From contig JAKSPO010000016.1 of the NCBI GenBank assembly GCA_024404675.1, forward strand, positions 1 to 41,946: 41,946 nucleotides of DNA. Direction: 5' to 3'. Source of the stretch: Lachnospiraceae bacterium (GTDB taxonomy: Bacteria > Bacillota > Clostridia > Lachnospirales > Lachnospiraceae). The stretch's first letter is position 1. Each line of letters opens with the position of its first letter. The notes under the pieces are model-generated. The model was not told the DNA's origin and ran no database searches. It saw only the letters and a list, made by a program, of their open reading frames with translations. The position numbers were made by a program, and so were the translations under genes. Below are positions 13,890 to 22,103 of the stretch, piece by piece.

Positions 13890-16319
13890 TTAGCAATTGA
13901 AAATCTCCCTGGCGATATCCACCGTAGTCTTAGCGTCGCGGCTGTAATAATCGGCACCGATTCTCTTCGCATAATCCTCGGTAAGCACCGCTCCGCCGAC
14001 TACAGTCTTGCAGGCAAGTCCTGCTGCCTTCAAAGCCTTGATGGTATCCTCCATGCTGCCAAGCGTCGTCGTCATCAGCGCACTCAGTCCGACAAGCGGC
14101 GCACCGGTCTCTCTTGCGGCCTTAACAACGGCTTCGATCTCAACATCCTTTCCGAGATCGTATACGGTAAAGCCGTAATTCTCAAGCAAAACCTTAACAA
14201 TATTCTTGCCGATATCATGGATGTCGCCCTTCACGGTTGCAAGGACAATCTTACCCTTGCTGACCTGCTGTTCCCCGGAGCTCTGCACCTTTTCCTTGAT
14301 ACAGCCAAATGCCCCCTGCACAACGGAAGCCGAAAGAATCAGCTGCGGCAGGAATATGCGTCCCTTCTCAAAGCCGCTTCCGACCGAATCGAGTGCCGGA
14401 ATCAGAACATGGTTTACAATATCCATGGAATCCATCTCGTTAAGAAGCTCTCTTGCAAGGAATTCTCCTCGCTCCGCACGGCCACTCAAAACCGCTGCGT
14501 AAAGCTCTGCCGGCTTATCACCAAACGACGCGCGAATCTTAGCTTCGGTGTCATCTGCCGTCGAACCGACCGCCACCGTTGCACCGGCCTTCAGCTCTGC
14601 CTTTGCCGGAACGAAATCCTTGTAGGCCTCGGTATAAGCAATGGCATGCTGATCGATGTTCATCAAAAGGCGATAGGCACGAAGCGCACCCATCATGGAA
14701 TCCGAATTCGGGTTCATAATCGGCAAAGTAAGTCCGTTCTGAAGCGCCATCGTAAGAAATGCACTGTTAACTAACTCTCTGTTCGGAAGACCAAAGCTGA
14801 TATTGGAAACGCCGAGCACCGCGCCGGTATGCAGGCGGTCACGCACCATCGCAACAGCCTTCAGAGTCTCCTGCACGGCTGCCTGCTCCGCACTGGCGGT
14901 AAGGGCGAGACAGTCGATCTGTACTGCATTTTTCTTAATGCCGAGTGCTTCGGCACGCGCAACAATCCGCTCTGCGATAGCAAAGCGTTCCTCTGCCTTC
15001 GGCGGGATGCCGCCTTCATCCAGAGTCAGTCCGACAACGGTTGCGCCGTATTTTTTCACAAGCGGAAGAATGGACGAAAGGCTCTTCTCCTCGCCGTTTA
15101 CACTGTTTACAAGCGGGCGACCGTTATAAACACGAAGTGCGGCCTCAACGACCTCGGGAATGTTGGAGTCAATCTGCAACGGTACACTTACGATTGCCTG
15201 CAGCTCGCGAATGACCCGCACCATCATCTCCTTTTCGTCAACACCGGGTAGGCCGACATTGACATCCAGAATCTCGGCACCTGCCTCGACCTGGGAGATT
15301 GCCTGCGAAAGAATATAGTCCATATCTCCGTTAAGAAGTGCCTCCTTGAAGCGCTTCTTGCCGGTAGGATTGATACGCTCTCCGATGCATCTCGGCTCGG
15401 AGAACCACACAGCTTCGGTTGAGGAGCAGATTCCGCAAAGCTCACTCTTTGCGGGCACCTCATAGGTAACGCCGTCCGTGAGGTACTCCTGCGTGCGCTT
15501 CTTCAGTGCCGCAATATACTCCGGCGCCGTTCCGCAGCAGCCGCCGACAGCGGTAATGCCGTAGGGAAGAAGCGATGCGATGCAATCGGCAAACTCCTCC
15601 GGCGTAACATTGTAGGTATTGGTTACCGGATCGGGCAGGCCTGCATTAGGCTTTAATACAATCGGCAGCTCCGTAATCTCATAAAGACGCTTCACCATCG
15701 GCGCAAGCTCCTCCGGTCCGAGCGAGCAGTTGAAACCGATTGCGTCGGCGCCAAGCCCGGAAAGCGTCAGTGCCATACATTCGATGCTTGTTCCGGTAAA
15801 TGTGCGTGCATTGGCCTCAAAGCTCATCGTAACGTAGACCGGCTTGTCGGAATGCTCCTTGGCTGCAAGAAGTGCTGCCTTTGCCTCATACAGATCGGTC
15901 ATGGTTTCGATTACAATCATATCCGCATCCTTAGCAGCCTCAATCTGCTCGGCGAACATGTCATACGCCTCTTCAAACTGCAGATCGCCAAGCGGTGCCA
16001 GCATCTTACCGATCGGTCCGATGTCTAATGCAACCTTTGTTCCGGGATAGTCCTTGCAGGCTGCCTTGGCGTTGGCAACCGCTGCCCCGACAAGCTCCGA
16101 AACCGAATAGCCGGATGCCGCCATCTTATAGCGATTGGCGCCAAATGTGTTGGTATATACGACGTCGGAACCGGCTGCGAGATAGCTTCTATGCACACCG
16201 GTTACCTTCTCTGCCTCAGTGATGTTCCAGACCTCCGGAATACCGCCAAGCGGGAGTCCGAGTGCCTGCAGTCTGGTTCCCATTGCACCGTCAAGGATTT
16301 GTATTGTCTTCTGTTTCAT
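13890..16319 (-). CDS. metH: Cobalamin-dependent methionine synthase MetH, short form
   Basis: 809 residues against about 1,200 for full MetH, because the reactivation domain is encoded separately in the gene just upstream. It transfers a methyl group from methyl-tetrahydrofolate to homocysteine via methylcobalamin. The homocysteine-binding barrel (residues 1-290) shows ILDGAMGTRLQALG and the zinc Cys pair in VGGCCGTAPEY, with a further Cys at GFNCSLGPEEL. The pterin-binding barrel follows (IGERINPTGKKRFKEAL, ILDVNVGLPGVDE). Next comes a B12 cap region (near residue 600-680) and the cobalamin-binding Rossmann domain with VKGDIHDIGKNIV (DxHxxG), SALMTTTL and VVGGAVLTEDYA. GGGAG precedes the ATG, 13 bp after the upstream stop. 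Operon with metF and the reactivation gene. No riboswitch is visible. Confidence 0.95.
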   Translation of the reverse strand: MKQKTIQILDGAMGTRLQALGLPLGGIPEVWNITEAEKVTGVHRSYLAAGSDVVYTNTFGANRYKMAASGYSVSELVGAAVANAKAACKDYPGTKVALDIGPIGKMLAPLGDLQFEEAYDMFAEQIEAAKDADMIVIETMTDLYEAKAALLAAKEHSDKPVYVTMSFEANARTFTGTSIECMALTLSGLGADAIGFNCSLGPEELAPMVKRLYEITELPIVLKPNAGLPDPVTNTYNVTPEEFADCIASLLPYGITAVGGCCGTAPEYIAALKKRTQEYLTDGVTYEVPAKSELCGICSSTEAVWFSEPRCIGERINPTGKKRFKEALLNGDMDYILSQAISQVEAGAEILDVNVGLPGVDEKEMMVRVIRELQAIVSVPLQIDSNIPEVVEAALRVYNGRPLVNSVNGEEKSLSSILPLVKKYGATVVGLTLDEGGIPPKAEERFAIAERIVARAEALGIKKNAVQIDCLALTASAEQAAVQETLKAVAMVRDRLHTGAVLGVSNISFGLPNRELVNSAFLTMALQNGLTLPIMNPNSDSMMGALRAYRLLMNIDQHAIAYTEAYKDFVPAKAELKAGATVAVGSTADDTEAKIRASFGDKPAELYAAVLSGRAERGEFLARELLNEMDSMDIVNHVLIPALDSVGSGFEKGRIFLPQLILSASVVQGAFGCIKEKVQSSGEQQVSKGKIVLATVKGDIHDIGKNIVKVLLENYGFTVYDLGKDVEIEAVVKAARETGAPLVGLSALMTTTLGSMEDTIKALKAAGLACKTVVGGAVLTEDYAKRIGADYYSRDAKTTVDIAREIFNC

Positions 16320-16331
16320 AAAAATCTCCCG

Positions 16332-17063
16332 TCAGTTATCCTTCTGATGGCATTTTGCAGCCATTGCACAGCCCTCACAGGCTCCCTTCGCGCAGTTTCC
16401 AACGGAAAGCTCGGCATTAATCTCCTGTCCGCTTCCCAGAATATCACGAAGCCTTCGAAGCTCCTCTTCCTTTGTGATGTCGCGAAGACCGATGATTGCC
16501 GTTACCGATTTCACCGGCGTAAGCATATTGCCTTCTGTCATCGCAAGACCGATTCGCTTTCCGGTTTCAAGGGTTGCCAGAAAATCCTTCTGGATTGCAA
16601 GCGGCAGGTCTCCGTAGCCCGGTGAATAACGCATCGTCTGCTGCATCGTCGGAAACTGTACCGAAAGCTCCTCCTGAAAATCATTGCAGATCTGCTCGAT
16701 TGCCGCACCGGACATAGCATCGGTAATCAAAGCCTTCGGCATATTGGTGACTTGAAGCTTGCGAAGTAAGGCGTCCACGCCGCTTCCGAGCGTCGCCGCG
16801 AACAAAACCACCTTGCCGCAACCGGTCAGAAGCTTTACGATATCCTTTCCGGTAAGCTCCATCGCACATTCGGAAATCACCACCCGCTCCTCGGAGCATA
16901 TCTCCACATCGAATACACCGTAGCAGTAGGACGGCTTGCAGGCCTCCATCAACGGACCCTCGCATTCATCCATCAATCCGCTTATCACTTCATCCGGTGT
17001 ATTCTTCCCATAGCCGAGATAAAGCGCCGTCTCCTGTCTGTTAATCGGTTTCAGCTTAACCAT
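16332..17063 (-). CDS. Methionine synthase B12 reactivation-domain protein (stand-alone)
   Basis: 243 residues resembling the C-terminal Met_synt_B12 domain of full-length MetH, which binds S-adenosylmethionine to re-methylate oxidised cobalamin. Recognisable segments are RQETALYLGYG at the start, VVLFAATLGSGVDALLRKL, DAMSGAAIEQICND, MRYSPGYGDLPLAIQKDFL with RYSPGYGD as the hallmark, and TPVKSVTAIIGL. The C-terminus has a Cys cluster (CAKGACEGCAMAAKC), which in similar proteins may bind a metal or iron-sulfur centre; that is an inference. It lies between metF and a MetH lacking exactly this domain, so the two products should work together. Ribosome site GGGGT. Confidence 0.88.
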   Translation of the reverse strand: MVKLKPINRQETALYLGYGKNTPDEVISGLMDECEGPLMEACKPSYCYGVFDVEICSEERVVISECAMELTGKDIVKLLTGCGKVVLFAATLGSGVDALLRKLQVTNMPKALITDAMSGAAIEQICNDFQEELSVQFPTMQQTMRYSPGYGDLPLAIQKDFLATLETGKRIGLAMTEGNMLTPVKSVTAIIGLRDITKEEELRRLRDILGSGQEINAELSVGNCAKGACEGCAMAAKCHQKDN

Positions 17064-17076
17064 AAGTCACTACCCC

Positions 17077-17967
17077 TTAGTCTGTTCCCTTCAGATGCGG
17101 ATTCAGTATCGGTGCCACCGCATCCGAAATTCTTTTTGCCACATAAGGACTGTTCATCGTGTAAAGATGAATGCCGTCCACACCACGGCTGATCAGGTCA
17201 ATCACCTGGTCAATCGCATAAGCAATACCAGCCTCCTTGATTGCTTCCGGATAGCTCTCATAACGAGCCATCATACGAGTGAACTTCGCCGGCAGACTCG
17301 CACCGCACATCGTTACCATTCGCTCAATCGAAGCCTTACTCGTACACGGCATAATACCCGCCTCAATCGGAACGGTGATTCCGGCCGCTCTTGCCTTCTC
17401 AAGGAAACGGAAATACGCATCGTTATCAAAGAAAAGCTGCGAAAGAAGATGTGTTGCGCCGGCATCCACCTTGCGCTTCAGATTGTCAATGTCAGCTTCC
17501 AGGCTTACCGCCTCCTGGTGTCCCTCCGGATAGCAGGCGCCCATGATATGAAAATCGCCCTTGGTCTTCAGATAAGCAATCAGGTCGGAGGCATGTAAGA
17601 AATCCTTCTTCGGCTCGCAAGAAGCCTTCGGATTAAAATCTCCGCGAAGTGCGAGAATATTATTAATGTTCCGCTCCTTCAGCTGCTCACAGATCAGGTC
17701 GATATCCTCCCTGCTGTTATACAGGCAGGTAAGATGCACGGCTGCCTCGATACCGTACTTCTCCTGAATAATCTGCGCAATATCGGCAGTCTTCGTGTCG
17801 GCCGCACTGCCGCCGGCACCGTAGGTTACGCTTATAAAGTCGGGCTTAAGTCCCTTCAAACCGTCAAGTGTGTTATATATCGTATCGATCGGCATATCCT
17901 TCTTCGGCGGGAATATTTCAAAGGTAAATGCCGTTCTTCCGTTTTGCATAATTTCGCTAAGCTTCAT
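17077..17967 (-). CDS. metF: Methylenetetrahydrofolate reductase MetF
   Basis: 296 residues, the usual bacterial length. The FAD-containing cytoplasmic enzyme reduces 5,10-methylene-THF to 5-methyl-THF, the methyl donor used by the MetH encoded downstream. The TIM-barrel signature is clear: FTFEIFPPKKDM with the catalytic Glu, PDFISVTYGAGGSA, VHLTCLYNSREDI, NNILALRGDFNP (the Asp that contacts FAD), DFHIMGACYPEGH and QLFFDNDAYFRFLEKARA. It is the first gene of the methyl-transfer operon. The promoter is just upstream with a 20-bp near-palindrome in the leader (17992-18011), a plausible operator. Start supported by GAGG. Confidence 0.96.
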   Translation of the reverse strand: MKLSEIMQNGRTAFTFEIFPPKKDMPIDTIYNTLDGLKGLKPDFISVTYGAGGSAADTKTADIAQIIQEKYGIEAAVHLTCLYNSREDIDLICEQLKERNINNILALRGDFNPKASCEPKKDFLHASDLIAYLKTKGDFHIMGACYPEGHQEAVSLEADIDNLKRKVDAGATHLLSQLFFDNDAYFRFLEKARAAGITVPIEAGIMPCTSKASIERMVTMCGASLPAKFTRMMARYESYPEAIKEAGIAYAIDQVIDLISRGVDGIHLYTMNSPYVAKRISDAVAPILNPHLKGTD

Positions 17968-17991
17968 CGGTCGTACCTCATTTCAGTCAAT

Positions 17992-18011
17992 CTATCAAAT
18001 GCATTCGATAG
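17992..18011. promoter_or_regulatory. Near-perfect 20-bp palindrome in the metF leader
   Basis: CTATCAAATGCATTCGATAG has only one mismatched pair around a central ATGCAT. It lies downstream of the metF -10 and upstream of the ribosome site, where a bound repressor would block elongation. The regulator is unknown; a methionine or one-carbon regulator is a guess from position. Confidence 0.45.
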
Positions 18012-18019
18012 TCGATCAA

Positions 18020-18048
18020 ATTATAACACATTTTCCGCTCAAAAAAAA
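18020..18048 (-). promoter_or_regulatory. Promoter of the metF-metH-pth-mfd run
   Basis: Minus-strand TATAAT (18020-18025) with an upstream TG (TGTTATAAT, extended -10). The -35 position 17 bp away is only TTTTTT (18043-18048), shared with the upstream terminator's T-run. Confidence 0.5.
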
Positions 18049-18082
18049 GGGGCGAATTGCACCCGCTCGGCACGATTCGCCC
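18041..18082 (-). terminator. Intrinsic terminator of the 18105-19046 gene
   Basis: GGGCGAAT pairs with ATTCGCCC (18050-18057 and 18075-18082), and eight T follow on the minus strand. The T-run is reused as the -35 region of the metF promoter. Confidence 0.75.
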
Positions 18083-18104
18083 TCATTATTCTCTATTATT
18101 CCCC

Positions 18105-19046
18105 TCAAACCGCATTTCTTATGATGTTTAAGCGGCTGTCTCTGGTTCTTTTCCTCTGCTCCTGATACAATTCGTTCTGTTCATGTACTAAAGAAGGGGT
18201 CAGCTCCGAAACCGATCGATGCATATTTTCATATAATTCATCATCTGCCCGAAAACCGGAAATCCACTCCTGTAACTCACGAACACGCTCCATATCCGGC
18301 TCTCCTGCGAGAAGATAACCAAACACCTTTCTTGCCTCCCAATCGATATACGCAGCCTTAGCGCCGGCTGTTTTCGCACCGCCGAAGGGACCGCACACGC
18401 GGCGAAGTGTTGCCGCAGTCATTCCTATGCCGAGATTCTCTCCGTCAATCGGCGTCACTACTCTGCGCGCATACATACCGTCAACGGCCTCCCGCAGGCA
18501 ATATTCCGTCGCCGTCACCTCCGCGGCAAGCACCAAGGTCATCACTGCTCCGTTTCTCTCAAGCAGATAAGCTCGAAGCGTGGCCCCCGCATAAACATTC
18601 TGGATATCGACCACGATTCCCGGAGCACAAAGCTCACCAAGGCGAACCTGGCTTCTTCGAAGCTCTTCCACCAGTGCCGGCTCAGGCATATAATCGGACA
18701 CATTCTCCTTTGCGTACAGCTTTACCGGCTCGCCGTCATTATAAAAAAGTGCCAGTCTGTCAAGATACGCATCCTCTTTCCGAAACGAAGCAAGCGGCAG
18801 CATCGTACGAGGATCGTAAGCCCCTTCTATGTGGCGCTCGCCCTGCCCGAATTTGATCTGATGAAAGCATTCGCCGGAATGGAAGAACAGCATCCCGCGC
18901 TGATCCTCCCGAAGCAGTTCAACCATTGCACTGTAAGGTCTTCCAAAGCTTTGAATCGTACCGTTGATCGTTGCCTGCACGGCAAAGCCCGCAGGAACCT
19001 GACACTCCGCGATAGGCTGTCCTGTTATTGCATCATTTAGAAACAT
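18105..19046 (-). CDS. Protein of unknown function
   Basis: 313 residues, no signal peptide and no membrane helix, so cytoplasmic. I do not recognise the family. The N-terminal half is mixed alpha/beta (AGFAVQATINGTIQSFGRPY, MLFFHSGECFHQIKFGQGE, RLALFYNDGEPVKLYAKEN). A central helical part has VEELRRSQVRLGELCAPG. A segment with ATLRAYLLERNGAVMTLVLAAEV precedes a Gly/Ala-rich stretch, LGIGMTAATLRRVCGPFGGA. The C-terminal ~80 residues are charged and helical (ERVRELQEWISGFRADDELY, QNELYQEQRKRTRDSR), possibly a coiled coil. It is a single-gene unit: promoter at 19074-19102, AGGAGGT ribosome site, terminator at 18041-18082. Confidence 0.65.
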   Translation of the reverse strand: MFLNDAITGQPIAECQVPAGFAVQATINGTIQSFGRPYSAMVELLREDQRGMLFFHSGECFHQIKFGQGERHIEGAYDPRTMLPLASFRKEDAYLDRLALFYNDGEPVKLYAKENVSDYMPEPALVEELRRSQVRLGELCAPGIVVDIQNVYAGATLRAYLLERNGAVMTLVLAAEVTATEYCLREAVDGMYARRVVTPIDGENLGIGMTAATLRRVCGPFGGAKTAGAKAAYIDWEARKVFGYLLAGEPDMERVRELQEWISGFRADDELYENMHRSVSELTPSLVHEQNELYQEQRKRTRDSRLNIIRNAV

Positions 19047-19073
19047 GTGGCACCTCCTAATGACTCTCTCTTC

Positions 19074-19102
19074 AGCATATCATATTCAAGCACTCCGTTC
19101 AA
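19074..19102 (-). promoter_or_regulatory. Promoter of the 18105-19046 gene
   Basis: Minus-strand TTGAAC (19097-19102), 17-bp spacer, TATGCT (19074-19079), about 30 bp before the start codon. Confidence 0.5.
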
Positions 19103-19110
19103 GCCCGGCT

Positions 19111-19154
19111 AAAAAATACAAGGCCCGGAACACTTCCGAAGAAGCGCCGGGCCT
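19111..19154 (-). terminator. Intrinsic terminator of the TrpB-like gene
   Basis: AGGCCCGG (19121-19128) pairs with CCGGGCCT (19147-19154), with extra pairing (TTC/GAA) in the loop; a T-rich tract (TTGTATTTTTT) follows on the minus strand. Confidence 0.75.
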
Positions 19155-19190
19155 CGCTATCAGGGAGGACCATATAAATCTTTTAAAAAG

Positions 19191-20558
19191 TTATGCCTGA
19201 GGAACCATGGCAAGGCTTGCTGCGATCTCCTCATCGGTCGGGATGTAGTCGCTCATCGTGCCGTCATTGTAAGCACCGTATGCGTACATATCGAAATATC
19301 CGGTACCGGTAAGACCGAATACAATCGTCTTAGCCTCTCCGGTTTCCTTGCACTTCAAAGCCTCATCAATTGCTACACGAATTGCGTGGCTGCTCTCCGG
19401 AGCGGGAAGAATACCCTCAACACGGGCAAATTTCTGTGCTGCCTCGAATACTGCCGTCTGCTCAACGCTTCTCGCCTCAATCAGTCCCTGGTCATACAGC
19501 TCGGAAATAACCGGGCTCATACCATGGTAACGAAGGCCGCCTGCATGGTTTGCGGAAGGAATGAAGCTGCTGCCAAGCGTGTACATCTTAGCAAGAGGAC
19601 ATACGCGACCGGTATCACAGAAGTCATATACATAGGAACCTCTTGTAAGGCTCGGGCAGGATGCAGGCTCAACAGCAATAATCTGATAATCAGCCTCACC
19701 ACGAAGCTTCTCGCCTACGAAGGGAGAGATCAAGCCGCCAAGGTTGGAACCGCCGCCGGCACAGCCGATGATCATATCAGGCTTGATGCCGTATTTGTCT
19801 AAAGCAGTCTTCGTCTCAAGACCGATAACGGACTGGTGAAGAAGAACCTGGTTCAGAACGGAACCGAGAACGTAACGATAACCCTCCTGCTTGGTTGCTG
19901 CCTCAACAGCCTCAGAGATTGCACAGCCAAGGCTTCCGGTCGTTCCCGGGAAATCAGCGTTCATCTTACGACCGATTTCGGTCTCCATGGACGGAGAAGG
20001 GGTTACCTTTGCACCATAGGTACGCATAACCTCACGACGGAAGGGCTTCTGCTCATAGGAGCATTTAACCATATAAACCTGGCAATCCAGATCGAAGTAA
20101 GAGCAAGCCATGGAAAGTGCGGTACCCCACTGACCTGCGCCGGTCTCGGTCGTAACACCCTTAAGGCCCTGCTTCTTTGCATAATAAGCCTGCGCAATTG
20201 CGGAATTCAGCTTGTGGCTTCCGGAGGTGTTGTTACCCTCGAACTTGTAGTAGATATGTGCCGGGGTGCCGAGTGCCTTCTCAAGGCAATAAGCACGAAC
20301 AAGCGGAGACGGACGATACATCTTGTAGAACTCACGAATCTCAGCCGGAATCTCGATGAATGCGTCATCGTTGTTAAGCTCCTGCTCGCAAAGCTCCTTA
20401 CAGAATACAGGCTCAAGATCCTGTACGCTCATCGACTGTCTCGTTCCGGGATTAATAAGCGGAGCCGGCTTCTTCTTCATATCGGCACGAACATTGTACC
20501 ATTCCTTAGGCATCTCCTGCTCTTCAAGATAAATCTTGTACGGGATTTCTTTACTCAT
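19191..20558 (-). CDS. TrpB2-type tryptophan synthase beta chain
   Basis: 455 residues, longer than canonical TrpB (~400) and typical of the stand-alone TrpB2 class. It is a pyridoxal-phosphate enzyme that condenses indole (or a related acceptor) with serine. Visible features are an N-terminal extension characteristic of TrpB2 (YKIYLEEQEMPKEWYN), RPSPLVRAYCLEKALG, the PLP lysine in NNTSGSHKLNSA, ETGAGQWGTALS, and the phosphate-binding glycine loop CAGGGSNLGG. There is no trpA or other trp gene beside it, as is usual for TrpB2. It is preceded by a T-box leader whose specifier codon is UGG, so expression should rise when charged tRNA-Trp is scarce; that supports a true role in tryptophan supply. 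AGGAAGGAA precedes the start. Confidence 0.92.
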   Translation of the reverse strand: MSKEIPYKIYLEEQEMPKEWYNVRADMKKKPAPLINPGTRQSMSVQDLEPVFCKELCEQELNNDDAFIEIPAEIREFYKMYRPSPLVRAYCLEKALGTPAHIYYKFEGNNTSGSHKLNSAIAQAYYAKKQGLKGVTTETGAGQWGTALSMACSYFDLDCQVYMVKCSYEQKPFRREVMRTYGAKVTPSPSMETEIGRKMNADFPGTTGSLGCAISEAVEAATKQEGYRYVLGSVLNQVLLHQSVIGLETKTALDKYGIKPDMIIGCAGGGSNLGGLISPFVGEKLRGEADYQIIAVEPASCPSLTRGSYVYDFCDTGRVCPLAKMYTLGSSFIPSANHAGGLRYHGMSPVISELYDQGLIEARSVEQTAVFEAAQKFARVEGILPAPESSHAIRVAIDEALKCKETGEAKTIVFGLTGTGYFDMYAYGAYNDGTMSDYIPTDEEIAASLAMVPQA

Positions 20559-20653
20559 AATAGTTCCTTCCTCTCTTCAAATAAGCAAATGTGTTTTTGG
20601 AATCGCTATTTTGTGCATTCGCACTGCATGCCGATAATCTTCTCAATAAAAGT

Positions 20654-20908
20654 AAAAAAGCCCTGTCCGTAATAGGACAGGGGAGAATATTCTACCTCTG
20701 CGGTGCCACCTATTGATATGCTTTCGCATACACTCTGCCATGCACAATCATACATGTATCGCTGTAACGTGCGATTCACGTCTCCCCTACTGACCATACG
20801 GCGTTCGGTTCGCCCTCACGGGTCCATTCCCTTAAGCTCCGATACCGCACTCACACCCTCTGCGGCTCTCTTTGATCTTACCCTTAAGCTACTACTCCCG
20901 ATCATCGG
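20654..20908 (-). promoter_or_regulatory. T-box riboswitch, tRNA-Trp specific
   Basis: The transcribed leader of the TrpB2 gene holds the T-box elements in order. Stem I begins near GATGATCGGGAGTAG and contains AGAGAG. Its apical hairpin is CCGCA/TGCGG around AGGGTGTGAG. The specifier region reads GGGAATGGACCC with codon UGG at 20824-20826 followed by A. The antiterminator T-box sequence AGGTGGCACCGC lies at 20700-20711. The competing terminator has stem CCCTGTCC/GGACAGGG (20661-20668 and 20675-20682) followed by TTTTTT (20654-20659). The acceptor-binding bulge reads UGGC rather than the common UGGU; its last base C pairs with discriminator G, as in bacterial tRNA-Trp. Uncharged tRNA-Trp would stabilise the antiterminator and switch on the gene. 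Confidence 0.93.
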
Positions 20909-20924
20909 TTCCAATTATAGATTC

Positions 20925-20953
20925 AGCATAAACGAACAGCCTGCATTTGTCAA
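20925..20953 (-). promoter_or_regulatory. Promoter of the T-box-trpB2 unit
   Basis: Minus-strand TTGACA (20948-20953), 17-bp spacer, TATGCT (20925-20930). A TATAAT lies 5 bp further downstream without a good -35. Confidence 0.55.
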
Positions 20954-20983
20954 TGCAAAACGCCCAACATTTGCAGGCTGTTC
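20934..20983. repeat. 12-bp perfect inverted repeat around the trpB2 promoter -35
   Basis: GAACAGCCTGCA (20934-20945) and TGCAGGCTGTTC (20972-20983) are exact inverted copies enclosing 26 bp that contain the -35 hexamer. It lies eight bases after the glgD stop, so it may serve as glgD's transcription end (the T-run is weak) or as an operator. Confidence 0.55.
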
Positions 20984-20990
20984 TAAAAAT

Positions 20991-22103
20991 TTAATATCTG
21001 TCAACCTTCTCGTCTACGATGCAGATCTCGCCCTCGCCAACATAACGGCTTCCTGCGGAAATCGTGCCGCGGCTTTCAACGATACAGTTCTCGATGTAAG
21101 CACCGTCACTGATCTGAACATCGTTCAGAATGATGGAATTCTTGATGGTTACATTGTTGCCGATGTAAACCTTCTTGAAGATTACGGAATTCTCAACGGT
21201 TCCGTCCACGATGCTGCCGGAGGAAACAAGGCTGTTTCGAACAACGGCACTCGGGTTAAACTTCGCCGGCGGCAGATCGTCCACCTTGGAATAAATATCC
21301 GGATACTGCTTGAAGAAGTAATCTCTGACCTCCTTGTTCAGGAAATCCATATTGGTTCTGAAATAATCCTCAACCGTTGCAATATTGCTCCAGTAGCCGT
21401 CCATCTTGAATGCGCAGATCTTCTTCTGATTCTTGTAACGGGTAAGTACACCGCTGACAAAATCAAAATTGTTATCGCGAATCGTCTTCTCAAGAAGATC
21501 CATCAGAAGACGACGACGGATTACATAAATACCGGTAGATACCATTCTCGTCTCGGACTGAAGAGGCTTCTCTTCAAAGCTTACGATACGGTTCTCCTCG
21601 TCGGTAACCACGGTTCCGAAACGGGAATTGTCCATTCCTGCCGGAAGCTCCGTCGTAACAACGGTAATATCTGCCAGAGACTCAATATGTGCATTGATAA
21701 CCTGATTGTAATCCAGCTTGTAAATACCGTCACCGGAAGCGATTACAACATAAGGCTCATGGCTGTTCTGCAGGAAATCCATATTCTGATAAAGTGCATC
21801 GGCCGTACCGCGATACCAGAAGCCGTTCTCCTGGGTAATCGTCGGAGCGAACAGATACAAGCCACCCTGCTTACGTCCGAAATCCCACCATTTGGAGGAA
21901 TTCAGATGCTCATGCAGCGAACGGGAGCTGTACTGTGTCAGCACTGCAACCTTCTGAATATGAGAATTGGTCATGTTGGAAAGCGCAAAGTCAACTGCTC
22001 TGTAGCTTCCTGCCACAGGCATAGCCGCAATGGCTCTACGGCTTGTAAGTCCCTGCATACGGCTGGAATTGCCGCCTGCTAAAATGATACCGATTGCTTT
22101 CAT
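20991..22103 (-). CDS. glgD: ADP-glucose pyrophosphorylase regulatory-type subunit GlgD
   Basis: 370 residues, shorter than GlgC as usual. It belongs to the nucleotidyltransferase family that makes ADP-glucose from glucose-1-phosphate and ATP for glycogen synthesis. The N-terminal loop reads [20 protein letters not shown], which departs from the catalytic GGxGxRL(x)PLT pattern of GlgC. This agrees with GlgD being a modulatory partner rather than the main catalyst. Further landmarks are [40 protein letters not shown] and a C-terminal left-handed beta-helix (residues ~280-370, [20 protein letters not shown]). Its ATG overlaps the glgC stop by four bases, so the two are coupled. Confidence 0.93.
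   Translation of the reverse strand: MKAIGIILAGGNSSRMQGLTSRRAIAAMPVAGSYRAVDFALSNMTNSHIQKVAVLTQYSSRSLHEHLNSSKWWDFGRKQGGLYLFAPTITQENGFWYRGTADALYQNMDFLQNSHEPYVVIASGDGIYKLDYNQVINAHIESLADITVVTTELPAGMDNSRFGTVVTDEENRIVSFEEKPLQSETRMVSTGIYVIRRRLLMDLLEKTIRDNNFDFVSGVLTRYKNQKKICAFKMDGYWSNIATVEDYFRTNMDFLNKEVRDYFFKQYPDIYSKVDDLPPAKFNPSAVVRNSLVSSGSIVDGTVENSVIFKKVYIGNNVTIKNSIILNDVQISDGAYIENCIVESRGTISAGSRYVGEGEICIVDEKVDRY

Noticed and set aside
13822-13896. Upstream start extending pth by 25 residues
   Set aside because: The AAGGAGAT site and family N-terminus both fit the internal Met; the extension is atypical and overlaps metH.
17968-18104. SAM or cobalamin riboswitch before metF
   Set aside because: Only about 45 bases of leader are available between the promoter and the start; a short palindrome is present instead of riboswitch core elements.
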